DNA of 64,000 nucleotides from Polytrichum commune (Eukaryota; Streptophyta; Polytrichopsida; Polytrichales; Polytrichaceae). The notes below the pieces were generated by a model. It was not told the origin of the DNA. It was given only the letters and a program-made list of their open reading frames with translations, and searched no databases. This document shows, one piece after another, positions 25,502 through 37,200 of the stretch. Numbering within the stretch: position 1 is the first letter of the stretch; each line of letters begins with the position of its first letter. A program made the position numbers and the translations under genes. Location: NCBI GenBank assembly GCA_950295325.1, contig OX485806.1, positions 48,973,169 to 49,037,168 on the forward strand. Reading direction: 5' to 3'.

Positions 25502-28500
25502 TTACACATCTCCATCTTCCGCTTCATATCCATTCTCGGCGTCATTCACCGCAGCTGCAATACGTGCCAAATTGTCTTTGGCAAAATCTATATGTTTTTG
25601 GGGGATGGTCATTGTTTCTGTTTTGGAACCTTTGCGCGGCTTCCAAGCACAAAGTATAGTATCCGTGTTTATCCAAACCGGTGTGTACGCTGAGTCCACT
25701 GTCCACTTAAAATTCTTTTTGGTGTCCCAACCTAAATAAGTGCGTAGCACGTTTTGGTCTTTAGTGCTTGGACGACAATATTCCACCTCAATTTGACGAA
25801 AGTTGGGGCTAATTCAAACAAAATTGGGTGAAGACAATGCTTTCACCAACCAAATTGGCTTGGGATGCTCCTCATCCCCTGCTCGTACGAGGACCAAATA
25901 ACCTTCATGGCAATCAACACCTACACGAAACGACAATGCCGGTCGATCTCGGGCAGGGCCAACGTAATGCTCGTCCATTGCGAACTCTTCACGAACGTCT
26001 CCATTGCTAAAAAACATGGTGTCGGACTCGACAACCGTTAAACGGCTTTGTGGCCAAAATCCTTGTGTTAAAGTTGTACGGGTGTCGCCACCAAGTGTCA
26101 TTAGGGCCGAGCGAATGCGATCCCAATACGCAATCAAAGGTTCATGAGTATCTCTAACACGTCTAGTGATGTCCTCCTCACACAACTCTTTCCAATATTC
26201 AATGAATCCGGATATGCCTTTGATGATTTCCGGCCCATTCCTCATGGGGTCGGGTTTGCAAGGCTTTGGATCCCCATCCGGGAGCAAACATTTCCCATCA
26301 TTGTCTTGGCGCCATACGAGTATACCATCATCCGGGCCCCAATTAGGAGATGTGCACAAAAACTTAAATTGCATGGCCGGGAGACCATCATCCCTTATAA
26401 AGAATCGGAATTGTTGTGCTTTGGTATGTCCCACCAAACGGTCCCCTCCCTTCAACATGTATGGCTTGATGAAGGCCTTGAAATCTGGTACTTCCTCAAT
26501 CATGTGCGGAATTACCGGCATATGGTCCAAATCCATATACGATTTCATAAGAAGTGGTATGGTTGGAAAATCTTCTTCATGCAACTTCATGCTCCACCGT
26601 CCGAAAGACGCATCAATGTCATCGTGTGTGTGTCCCACCATCAAGAAAGACACAAACACCTCCTTGAAGATTCCTTTCACCACAAGCAAGGACCAAAAAC
26701 AAAATACATATCAACATTTGTTGTCCTTCGCACAATTATCAAGTTGAATGTGGAGAGTTGGAGGCAAAGGTTTCGCACAAAGAGGTTCTCCGGGTGGCTC
26801 CGGCAATGACGACATACAAACCTCCTTCCCCGCAAGCAGTGCTTCGTAAAGGGGTGTCGTTCCACAACCATCAAACGATGCACGTGATGAATGTACCGGT
26901 GGCTTCTCAAGATCGCGCAAGAGTTTTGCAAATGATCCCACTGTGTGGTTAGCATCGCCAGGGTAAAAATCCAGACCATAATGGGCATACTTAACGTCTC
27001 CATGTCCGTGGGCAATCATCCCTGGGAAAAAACAAACGATCCATGAATGACAACAATAACAACAACAACCCTAAACGGATGTGTGAAGTTGAAACCTAAC
27101 GCAAACACATCTAGTAAAATTGGATAGAATTTGAACACATATTTGTGATTTCCTACAAACTTGTGACAGCTACGGGCAACTTGAAGAGTCCACCCGTGGC
27201 CTTTATTTTCCGTGCATAACAAGGGCATGCGGTCTTGGCGTGGTCCATTTTGTCATGGATGATTGTTAGAACCTCTGTAGGCCTCATTATGGATAGAGCA
27301 CGGTTCTTGTAGTAATCTTGACGGTGAGCCTCTTGGTTGTTGACAGGTTCAATATATTTTGCTTGGTGTCTGGAGTGGGATTCGGTGCCTATGGGGTGGG
27401 CGTCTCGAAGACCTTTGTATTTTTCACACGTCGTACACCTAGCGAACTTGTCCCCAGGTCTCTTCAAAATGTATTCAGCAAACTGTTGGTTTTTAATTAC
27501 ACTCAACTTGGACAAAGAAATGGGACCACATCCCGCTATGCGACCCACTTCGTTAATGTCCGTTAATATGTTCTTCCATTTTGTACCTGTGGGCAACACC
27601 ATTTGTACAACTTTCTCCCCTGACAACAATGTCCTCGTCTTGTGGGGCATTGCATCGGCCAATGGGACTATGATGGTGGAGAGTGTCGCGGAGGCTTGGA
27701 GTGTAGCCTCCCGAGGTTTCTTTGTGCCCGAATTTCCATGAAATCGTGAGCGGCGACCCAACGATGAATACTTTTGAAACCTATAAAAGTCAGCCTTTGA
27801 CACGGCGTGGATGGTATACCACGCGGTACAACACACATCCACATTCTCAAGTGTGACCACCTTATGCCCATGGGTGTCAATGTGCACATTTTTGTGGACC
27901 TCGAGTTTCTTTGCCGATCTCATACGGAAATCGGCCAGCCACATCTCTTGACGTAGGGACTTAATTTTCTCCCGTGGGAAAAACTGGCAACATTTCCGAT
28001 AGCAACAGTCTTTGGCGAACACAAGACGGATAGATTCGTCTCCCAATATGCGATCCCGTCAACGCTCCTTATCTCCTCGAGGCACACGGTTCGAATCATA
28101 TTTGCGTAGGCCTTTGCGAGGACGTATTTTGGCCAACAAAGCTAATTGTGTTTGCTTATGGCGCCGCTCATGGTCCAACAAGCTCACTCCGTCATGGAGA
28201 ACCCGACAAAAAGGCCATCGACGCAAGGAAAATCTCCATGTCACCGGGACCTCAAGCGGAAGCAATGAATTCAAGATGCACACACCAACATCGTTCGGAC
28301 CAAGGGGGTTGGCATCCACACAATCACGGGGATCAGAGTTTCTACATATGCCATCTGCCACAGGGACACCAATGTCGTTGAGTAGGACGACATCAAGGCC
28401 AACCCATTGCTCCCTCCCGAAACCGGCACACAACGGAATGTCATCGTGGTCATCCCTGGAATGTAGAGATTGTTCGTGCACTTCTAAAGATTCATGGGAG

Positions 28501-28637
28501 GATGTATCCACAAACTCCCCCATCACGTTTGGCAAACCATTACAACCCGCCGAAGGGGAAGAAAGTTCACACTCACCATCGGAGGAGGAAGAAATTGTGG
28601 ACAACTCCAATGAACTATATGTCATGGGCAGCGCCAT
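25502..28637 (-). pseudogene. Gene C: transposase-like protein with GHTHDDID signature
   Basis: Two exons fit: 28637-27161 and 27021-25502, with an intron ending in TTTTTTCCCAG. The start at 28637 follows an acceptor-like GGTTTGCTTAG, so a 5' non-coding exon is likely. Key motifs are AHGHGDVKYAHYG, LDNCAKDNK and VGHTHDDIDASFGRWS. The last is the hallmark of a large eukaryotic transposase-like family (DUF7869-type in my recollection). Each exon stays in one frame but carries in-frame TGA stops at 28059-28061, 26711-26713 and 25814-25816. At each, CGA would restore a plausible residue. The TGA in 26711-26713 follows directly after the DNCAKDNK motif. No TAA or TAG interrupts the frame. The copy is probably inactive. 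Confidence 0.7.
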
Positions 28638-28899
28638 CCAACCTAAGCAAACCACTAATCAATGACCAAAACAAGAAGCACCGCAATGCACACAAAAGCG
28701 AAAACGAGAGCTGTGTAGATATATGGCTCAAAAAACACAAACAACTCTCGCGGCACCGTTGGGGGACCTCACATATGAAGACGCACGTGCGTTCGAAAAC
28801 AACGCCATGACAAGCAAATACTACGTGGGAGTCACACACCAATGGACAACGGCATGCAATTGTGGTACATATTACCCGTGAAGGATTTTGGGTCGATTT

Positions 28900-30250
28900 G
28901 CTAATAAAACATGGGAAGTGTTGCCAACCAACAAAGGAGAGCATACGCACATATATTCACGAACGCGCGGACGAGAACATCAACCCAACAAACAATGAAT
29001 TGTAAAAGGGATAAGCAACGTGCATTGCTCAGGAGCACCCAAAATGCACCTGCATCATTATCCACATGCAACAAGCATCGTAATTGAAGGGCATGTCTTT
29101 GACGGGTGTGTGTCTAGGAACGACCGAACCCAAGGTAGAGCCTAAACTCAAGGGTGTATGTATACAAACGATCGTTCATAAGTCCTGGCCGAAACATATG
29201 GGCATATGCATACGAACGATCAATCATGTGTTCTAGCCCTGACCGTGTTTGTAAAAATGTTGACCCATCAGAAGAAACATCTATAGCGTAGTAGTAGGAG
29301 GCATGTGCATAAATGAACGGATGTTTCTGTATAATTGCAAAATAATATCAATTGATATTTATGAACGCACGTTCGTGAATACCAGACCATCATATGTTCA
29401 GTTGGACATAACAGAGTCACGGGAGCGTAGGTGTCTTTGAGGGTTAGGAGGAAAATATACGAACGCACGTTCGTATATCATTGAACATTTTAGCGCCCAC
29501 GACTACCTATAAGTAGGTCAACGTGGAGTATTATCGAATGCTCTACTTACAAACGCACGTTCGTAAACCACTCGCATTACACGAACTTACATGCGCCTGT
29601 ATCTCCAAGGAAATATATACGAATGCACGTTCGTATACAATTGAACATTTTCGTGCCTATGACTACCTGTAAGTAAATCTACGCTGAGTATGTCCAATGC
29701 TCTACTTACGAACGCACGTTCGTAAACCACTCGCATCACAACAACTTACGTGCGCCTGTATCTGGAAGGAAATATATACGAACGCACGTTCGTATATAAT
29801 TGAACATTTTCGTGCCTGTGACTACCTGTAAGTAAATCTACGCTGATTATGTCCAATGCTCTACTTACGTGCGCCTGTATCTGGAAGGAAATATATACGA
29901 ACGCACGTTCGTATATAATTGAACATTTTCGTGCCTGTGACTACCTGTAAGTAAATCTACGTTGAGTATGTCTAATGCTCTACTTACGAACGCACATTCG
30001 TAAACCACTCGCATCACAACAACTTACGTGCGCCTGTATCTCGAAGGAAATATATACGAACGCACGTTCGTATATAATTGAACATTTTGTGCCTATGACT
30101 ACCTGTAAGTAAATCTACGCTGAGTATGTCTAATGCTCTACTTACGAACGCACGTTCGTAAACCACTCACATTACATGTCTGAACCACTCGTCTAAACCA
30201 CTCGCATCACATGTCGCTACCAAGTCATCTTTACGAACGTGCGTTCGTAA
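28900..30250. repeat. Palindrome-bearing satellite, unit about 159 bp, five units
   Basis: From 29361 on, a unit of about 159 bp is repeated with two palindromes per unit. One sits in ATATATACGAACG-NN-CGTTCGTATAT context (29459, 29619, 29778, 29897, 30056). The other sits in CTTACGAACG-NN-CGTTCGTAAAC context (29549, 29708, 29986, 30144). One unit is shortened to 119 bp and lacks the second palindrome. Degenerate copies occur before the array at 28781, 28969 and 29164. Confidence 0.9.
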
Positions 30251-31584
30251 ACTTCTGGTATTTGCGGCGGTATATGCGGGTATGTGCAACCTATTGTGTA
30301 CCTGGGAGGTATAGGGTGGGCGCACAAGAAAATGGTTTGTGCTCGTTCCAGTCAGGTCTGTGGAGCGCACACTTGGTTGTGCCGCAGAAAAGAGCTCTGA
30401 TGTGGGGGGAAGAGCTTTAAGTACCTCCCCCCTGATGGTTCAAAATCCCTTGGATGCTATTTAAAAAGCGGATTCCCGCCGCCTACTTTGACCTAACAAT
30501 ATGCCATTCCATCCATGCGGAATAAATAAATAACATTATGTATGGAACATGTCTTGCATGTACGCAACATATTGTAAATATGTCAATCGGTCGCACACCT
30601 TAGTTGTCACCAAGGTCTCACGTGAATATATGTCTATATTTATATGTATATATGAATTTCATATTGTATATTATATTATATTATATATACACATATATAT
30701 AATATTAGATTTATAATGTCTATATAGGTTTATGGTTAACATTGAATTTAAATGATTTGCAACTAAGGTGTGAAGTCCAAGTTAATTGACGATTGATTAT
30801 ACCTAATAAAGTGATGAAGGGTTTAGGGTAATACATATTCACACACACAATGAGGTAAGAGTAGCTAAAAATATGTTGTGGAAGCCCCTAAAATTGTAGG
30901 TATCATATGATTCACATAAAAAAAATGCCCGTAATATGGTCACCAACTGCATGAATACCAATAAAAAGTCGCTTAATCCATAATGGTTTGTACTAGGTAA
31001 ATTCATGACATTTTGAAGTAATCATACCCAATATATGTAGGTAAGGTCTTCATTCAAATGTAACACTAGGTTTGAAAATAATGAATTAAAATGGCATGAT
31101 TGGAAATGATCAATCACTTTGGAACGGTGCATACGATAATGATAAGAATTGAAACCATGCCTACGTGAAGTCACACTTACAATTATTAATATCATGTGTT
31201 TGATGTCCTATGGGAAATAAAATTTCCTCCACCTTTTGTAAAGGTTTAGGATAGCGCAGGCTCACCACAATATGAAATTGAGTCCTTTATCCAATAATTT
31301 TTTTTTAAGGAACCATTGAACACCTTGAAAGACATATTGTCCATGAAAAATTTATATTTTAAAACACCATATACACATGCTTGCGGGTGGATTTTTCATT
31401 TGAATCCACCCCCTGCACTTGAGGCTCGCCAAACATCGGATCATATTATGAACTATAAGTTTAAATGCAATTGATCATTGGTGAAATTTAAAGTTGATGG
31501 CACTAGTATTCGTTTGTTAGTTCAAGTCAACAACTAATTAAATGACTTGACCTCCTAAGAAGGGTTGGTAAGATAAAAAGATGT

Positions 31585-31625
31585 AGGGTTTAGGGTTTAG
31601 GGTTTGGGGTTTGGGGTTTGGGGTT
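31585..31625 (+). repeat. Interstitial telomere-like tract (TTTAGGG and TTTGGGG)
   Basis: About three TTTAGGG units run into three TTTGGGG units. TTTAGGG is the usual plant telomere repeat, which supports a plant origin. The tract is too short to be a chromosome end. Confidence 0.8.
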
Positions 31626-32670
31626 AGTGTATATGGTTTGTGAAAGTTGTCTAATATGTGGTTTGCGGGCTTAGGGTTTAGATCGTTAGTGATACTTAGG
31701 ACGGGTTTAGACTTGGAGTCAAGGCTCAAAAATGGGTTGGGGTGAAAGAAATCCACGCCTCTCATTGGTAGAAAGGCTAGGATTTTCCTCTTCAAGTTTA
31801 CACCATGAGTTGGGCCAATCACAAATAAATTATTTTATTCATCATGACAATGGCCTCAAGCCTTGGAAAAGAGAGCTCCCAACATTGTGGACTCTTTCCC
31901 TCTTGTTGAGGCCATTGTTAGAGCTTTTATTCGCTTATAGTAGTTTATTCTTTGAGCATTGAGTCGGAGGGGAGAAATTCTTAATTTATTATACTTTAAT
32001 TATTATCCATAGAATAGTTCATGAGTACGTGGGAACCTCTCATAACCCTCTCATAATTGAAACCTCCAAATGGCCCCAACCCCACCTAAATAGGTTTACA
32101 CATGAAAGCAATGAATGGAGTTAGGTTACTTTCTTATTAGTGGCCTTGGGGGCCCATTTGCATGCCACATGGGACATATTGGCCTTCGTTCACAATGGCC
32201 TTGGCCCCAAGTCTAAACAGGCCCTTAGTGTACTATGCGTTCGTATTTAGGGTATCTAACACTAAATATCATATTAAGGGTGGGTCAAGCTAACACCTCA
32301 TGAAATTAATGACATTGTATTGAAAAATGAATTTTCCCCCACCTCTTGAGGAGAATCTGATAGCCCCTCTCCACAATTCAAAATGCGTCCTTTATGTATG
32401 TAAAATTTGTTTGAGGAACCATTGAACAACTTTAAGGATGTGTGGTTCATGAAAACTCTATTTTGCAAAACACCATACACACATTGGGGTGGATTCTTCA
32501 TCGAAAACCTACTAAATGACATGCATTGTGTTGTACAAATTAACTGAACATATTTTTCTAAAATATGTTTACAAGGAATCCAACTGTAGAGGTATTAAGG
32601 GGATACGGAATGTAAAATTCATGTCCCCGAACTAAGCTCCCACCATTTCGTATTTCTTAATTCGTAAACC

Positions 32671-32806
32671 CTCATCCCTCCCTATCCCCATCCCCATCCC
32701 CATCCCTCCCCTCCCCATTCCCTCCCCATCCCCTCCCCTCCCCCATCCCCATCCCCATTCCCTCCCCCATCCCCATCCCCATTCCCTCCCCCATCCCAGC
32801 CCTGGC
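32671..32806 (-). repeat. CCCCAT/CCCCTCCC tract; G-quadruplex potential on minus strand
   Basis: The + strand is almost pure C/T/A with many runs of three to five C, mainly CCCCATC and CCCCTCC units. The minus strand therefore has more than ten closely spaced G runs and could form G-quadruplexes. It lies about 1.5 kb upstream of the gene 1 ATG. Confidence 0.75.
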
Positions 32807-32991
32807 CAGTGGCTGTCAGCCACGTGGCAGCCGCCAGGAAACCCTAGCGGTGCCGGCTACCTCCCCGCGCCTCTTCCTCTCCTCCTCATTTGTCATTTGG
32901 AGCAGAGGAGGAGGGGAGAGCTTAGGTGCGGTGAAGCCCTGGCCATTTGTATAGCCGCATTTTATGTTTATTCTTGGCGCGCATTGTCAGA

Positions 32992-33176
32992 AGCTTGAGA
33001 GTAGGATCGCTTGAGAGGTTGATATTTGTAGAAATCTTGAGAAGGTTGAGAGTTTTGGAAAGCTTGAGAGGTTTAGAGTTTTAGAAAGCTTGAGAGGTTG
33101 AGTGTTTTAGAAAGCTTGAGAGGTTGAGTGTTGCAAAAAGCTTGAGAGCTTGAGAGTTTCAGAAAGCTTGTGAGTT
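32992..33176 (+). repeat. About 27-bp tandem repeat AGCTTGAGAGGTTGAG
   Basis: Five to six imperfect copies of a unit around AAAGCTTGAGAGGTTGAGTG lie just upstream of gene 1, possibly in its promoter or 5' leader. A GTGAGT donor-like site at about 33345 follows. Confidence 0.75.
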
Positions 33177-34290
33177 GTGTGTACATCAGAATATTTGTAG
33201 GATTTGTAAATAAGTTCTGAAGGCTTGAGAGTGTGAGATAGGAGCGAGGGTAGAAATTGCATTTGAAAGCGAAATCAGTGCATTTGTGAGGTTTCTGGAT
33301 TTCTGAGTAGCAGGCAGCAGGTTTTGGGTTTGCAACAATTCAATGTGAGTACAGGTTTCCTTTTCAAAACACTTCTTTGCAATCTGAAATTGTTCTTTGT
33401 TGAATTCCATGTGTCATGTTTTATGCATTATGAGCTTTGTCATGTTTTGTATGAATTAGGACTTTCCCCTTCATTATGAATTCTTAATCACTGAATCTCA
33501 ATGTTGTTGTCATTACATATTTCACTTTGTGTTTCATCATTCTGATCAAGAGTTGCAGGCAGAAATCCAAGCAATGTCGATAGCAACATTCATAAACCCA
33601 TACATACGTATACGTATGTATACATATCCGTATATGTACGGAAAACATTTATTATCATACACAGACGACGACATTTACGAACGATCGTTCGTAAATGTGG
33701 CGTTTATACATCTAATACACCAAGCCCTTTACTTTTACGAACGCACGTTCATAAAATACGCACTCACCTTCTACTTTTACGAACGTGCGTTCGTAAAATA
33801 CCCACTCACCTTCTACCTTTACGAACGTGCGTTCGTAAAATACCCACTCACCTTGTATTTGCGAACGTCCGTTCGTGAACAAACACTGAATCACATCAAT
33901 ATCCTAGATTTACGAACGATCGTTCGTAACCAGGGATCCAAACACACCCAAGATTTACGAACGCACGTTCGTAAATCTACACAAATGCATGGACATAAAT
34001 ATGTGTACCCAAAAACTAATAAAAATGAGCCCAAAAAATGAAAATAAAAACGAACCCTACACCTTTTGATTACGCCATATGAACATCAAAGCACACAAAT
34101 ACGAACGCGCGTTCGTATTTATTGAAAATGAATAACACCTTGGAAATCAAACCAAATTTGCGAACGAACGTTCGTAAACAAGAACCAACAGATGTCTTGC
34201 CAATAATAAATAATTTATTGACGACCTGCAAATGTCAGTAACAAACGCGCGTTCGTAAATGCAATTCTGAATGTGTCTGTTACATTGCAG

Positions 34291-37200
34291 ATGGCTAGAC
34301 CAGTCAGGAGCGCAATCGAGATGTTCGCGGTTCAGTTGGATCGGCTTCCGGAGTCAGTGACAGATGACAATGGGAACGATAATTACGTCCCCAAAGATGA
34401 CTTCATGGGGGAGTGGACGGCGCTCCGGAGAAAATCAAGGGTGGATTGTTCGCCCTGAGATTTACATACGAGTTGGAGACAAGGCCAGACCAGCCGGAGC
34501 AGTGGGTGCAGATGAAGACATGGGAGATAGAATCCATAGAGGCACAGGGTAATTTTGTTATCTTGGACTTGAAAAACAAAAAAGACCACATCAACATCCT
34601 ACTGGACTTCAGGAGGCACCCTTTCTCCCATACATACGCACAGAATAATGTTGTAGAGGATGCCAAACATTTCGACCTCGTGAACCTTTTCACGAAGTAC
34701 AGCCTCAGCCAGCATTGGACAGCCAGGAAGTTGACTGCACTGGCCCTAAATATGTCCAAGTATAACAGTGCCGTCGTGGAGGCCAACAAGAAGAAGAAGA
34801 GTCCCAAAAAACCTACTGCATCCGGAGCAGGAGCTTCTAGAAGTGCGCCGCGGCCAGTGCCTTCAGCTAGCAGATTGTCAGAAGGGCCAAGCAGACACTC
34901 CACGCCATCTAAAAGAACTCGGGACGATATGGAGAAGTCTGGTGTCACGGAGACAGCTGAGGTCAACTCGCCGCCTGTCATGCCGACTCCTTTGAAGAAG
35001 GGGGAAAACCCTGATGCGGCAAAGGCGACTCGTATCCTTCGCGACTTCAACAATCACTCGAAGGATTGCTGGCCCATGGGACGGCACTTTACCTTCAACG
35101 TGGACTGCTTCAAATGCGAGAAATCCCCCAACAAGTGGGTGGTGAGGTCACGTGAAAGCGGAGGTGTGAAGTGGCAAATCAACAACTTGATGAATAACGT
35201 GAAGTGGGATAGGCAAACTGTGTGCGTTATGCCAAAGGGTTTCACTTCCCGTCCCACGAAGAAAGATTGGAGTTCTGGATTATTGATGGACAACACAGCC
35301 TGGAGGCATCGCAGATCATCCTCAAGGATGATAACTTCCAGCATGAGCTGAACGGGGACCTGCGCTACTGGAAGGCGTTCCTGGTGTGGTCAGACGACTG
35401 GGACAAACTCCGGAAAATTTTGACATTTTTAAATTCCGGGAATAAGATCAAAGCGTTTGAGGCATCATGGGCAGCAAACATAGTGGCTGCGAGAGACGTG
35501 TGGGTGGCACACCGGTGCCCACCAAAGGAGAGGGAGAATGCGAAAAACCAGTCTCCACAATGGAAGGTAAGTTTACGAACGAGCGTTCGTAATTCTCAGG
35601 TTCTTTTAGAACATTCCTGATCATTTTATTTACGAACGTGCGTTCGTATTTGATTGACGGTTGACATTCCTTTCTAATGCAGGTGTTTTGCGATGCGATG
35701 GTGGACAAATTTTCTTCCATCGACATGAAGTCCACTTCAACGAAGTCAGTGCTCGAGCTGAAGGGTGAGCTCCGGCTTATTTGTTGCAACAGAGACACCT
35801 GGGATTTGTGGACCCAATTTTTTGATGCTCACAGTGCGGGGGATCTCGTCAACCCCGACACTGAAGAAAAATATAATCAGGAAAAGACTGGGGAAGCGCC
35901 TCCGCTGCTGAGGGAATTTTTTAGGCCTCTTCAGAGGTTGACGGAGTCGGAATTGCAGAGATGTGCAGTTCATGCTTTTGGGAACACCGTCGGGAGAACA
36001 ATCCCCTACCCGAAGATTTTTTTGAAGAGGCCAAAGCACAGGCCCGGAACGTACTCCATCAAGGAGTGGTGCGAACATCGCAAGTTGAAGACCAACGCAA
36101 TGAGGGAGTTGGGCGCACTAGTCCCGGAGTACAAACTCTTCCAGGCCGACGGGAACATCAACTGGGCTGGATGGAAGGAGTTCAAGGTCGGGTATAATAT
36201 CAACGGCTCTTCCATGCGTAGGCTAGTTAAGGAACACGCCTCCGTCTTGAAGCTGAAGGGGAACAAGCGGACCAAGAAAGCAGAGACAGATCCCCAGGAG
36301 GTGGAGTTGTATATAAAGTTTTTGGAGAGGAAGCGGAGGGCCACATTCGAGGGAGTGGCCAGGTTTTGTTTGGTAACCACCGGGCTGGAGAGGACTACTT
36401 TTTCTAAGTAGGACGGCACCATCAGCAGGGCCGAGGCGAGGGAGGACCGCAGGGGTTGCCCATTTGCCCTGATTGATTTCAGGGGGATCCCAGGAGGTGC
36501 GAGGCAAGGGGCAAAGGATTTTCCCTTCTACAACCCTTTCATGGCAAAGTTTCAAGACTACAGATCGCCTGAAATGAGGGAGCCTCACGTATGGCTTTGG
36601 ATAGTGGAACATGAGAAGCTATCCATTGTCACGGAGCTGTACGAAAATACCATCAAATTTGAATACAGCATCTACCACAGCACCTACGTGCCCGCAAAAA
36701 CGGAAGGGATCGTGGCCATCAACGAGGCCAGGGGCAACAAGCAGGTGGGAGCTGTCAGCTTGATCTTCTTAACGTACAATGCTCTCAGAAATGGGAGAGC
36801 GCCTGTGAAGGCAAACAGTACTTTCAAGAAGATATACAGCATCCCTCACCCCCCTCCCAAGGAACTGCTGCAGGAGACACTGTACACGGTTTTCCCCGCG
36901 TTGGAGCTCAGGTTGGAGTTCTACGTGTTAGTGTTGCAGAGCTTGGCAATCACTGGAGAGACTATATACAACATCTTTGGAGGCAGCAAGTTCGTGTACG
37001 CGGCCATGGTAAGCTGTCATTCTTCGATTTACGAACGCTCGTTCGTATTTTTCATTGATTCAAATGTTATAATAGTTGTGGCATTTTTTTCCCTTTGCGT
37101 TGATATGGCCTTGTCTCAATGTTGATGTTTACGAACGCACGTTCGTATATGCTGACATGTTTGGAAACGTTGATACAGATGCTGGGGTTGGTCGTCAATA

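Larger units (their letters stand above)
30420..32980. other. AT-rich intergenic stretch without a gene
   Basis: No supported ORF is visible. A telomere-like tract (31585-31625) and a pyrimidine tract (32671-32806) are listed separately. The phrase around TTGAAAAATGAATTTTCC and AAAACACCATA(CA/TA)CACA appears near 31360 and 32470, so a diverged duplication is possible. From 32820 the GC content rises toward gene 1. Confidence 0.5.

Noticed and set aside
29361-30250. CRISPR-like repeat array
   Set aside because: Units are full tandem repeats with no unique spacers, palindromes alternate in two contexts, and the setting is eukaryotic.
33529-34041. 170-codon ORF with repeats of YERAFVKYPLT
   Set aside because: The repeated peptide is the translation of the palindrome array and its flanks; the same palindromes give YERTFV on the other strand. 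It lies in the likely leader intron of gene 1.
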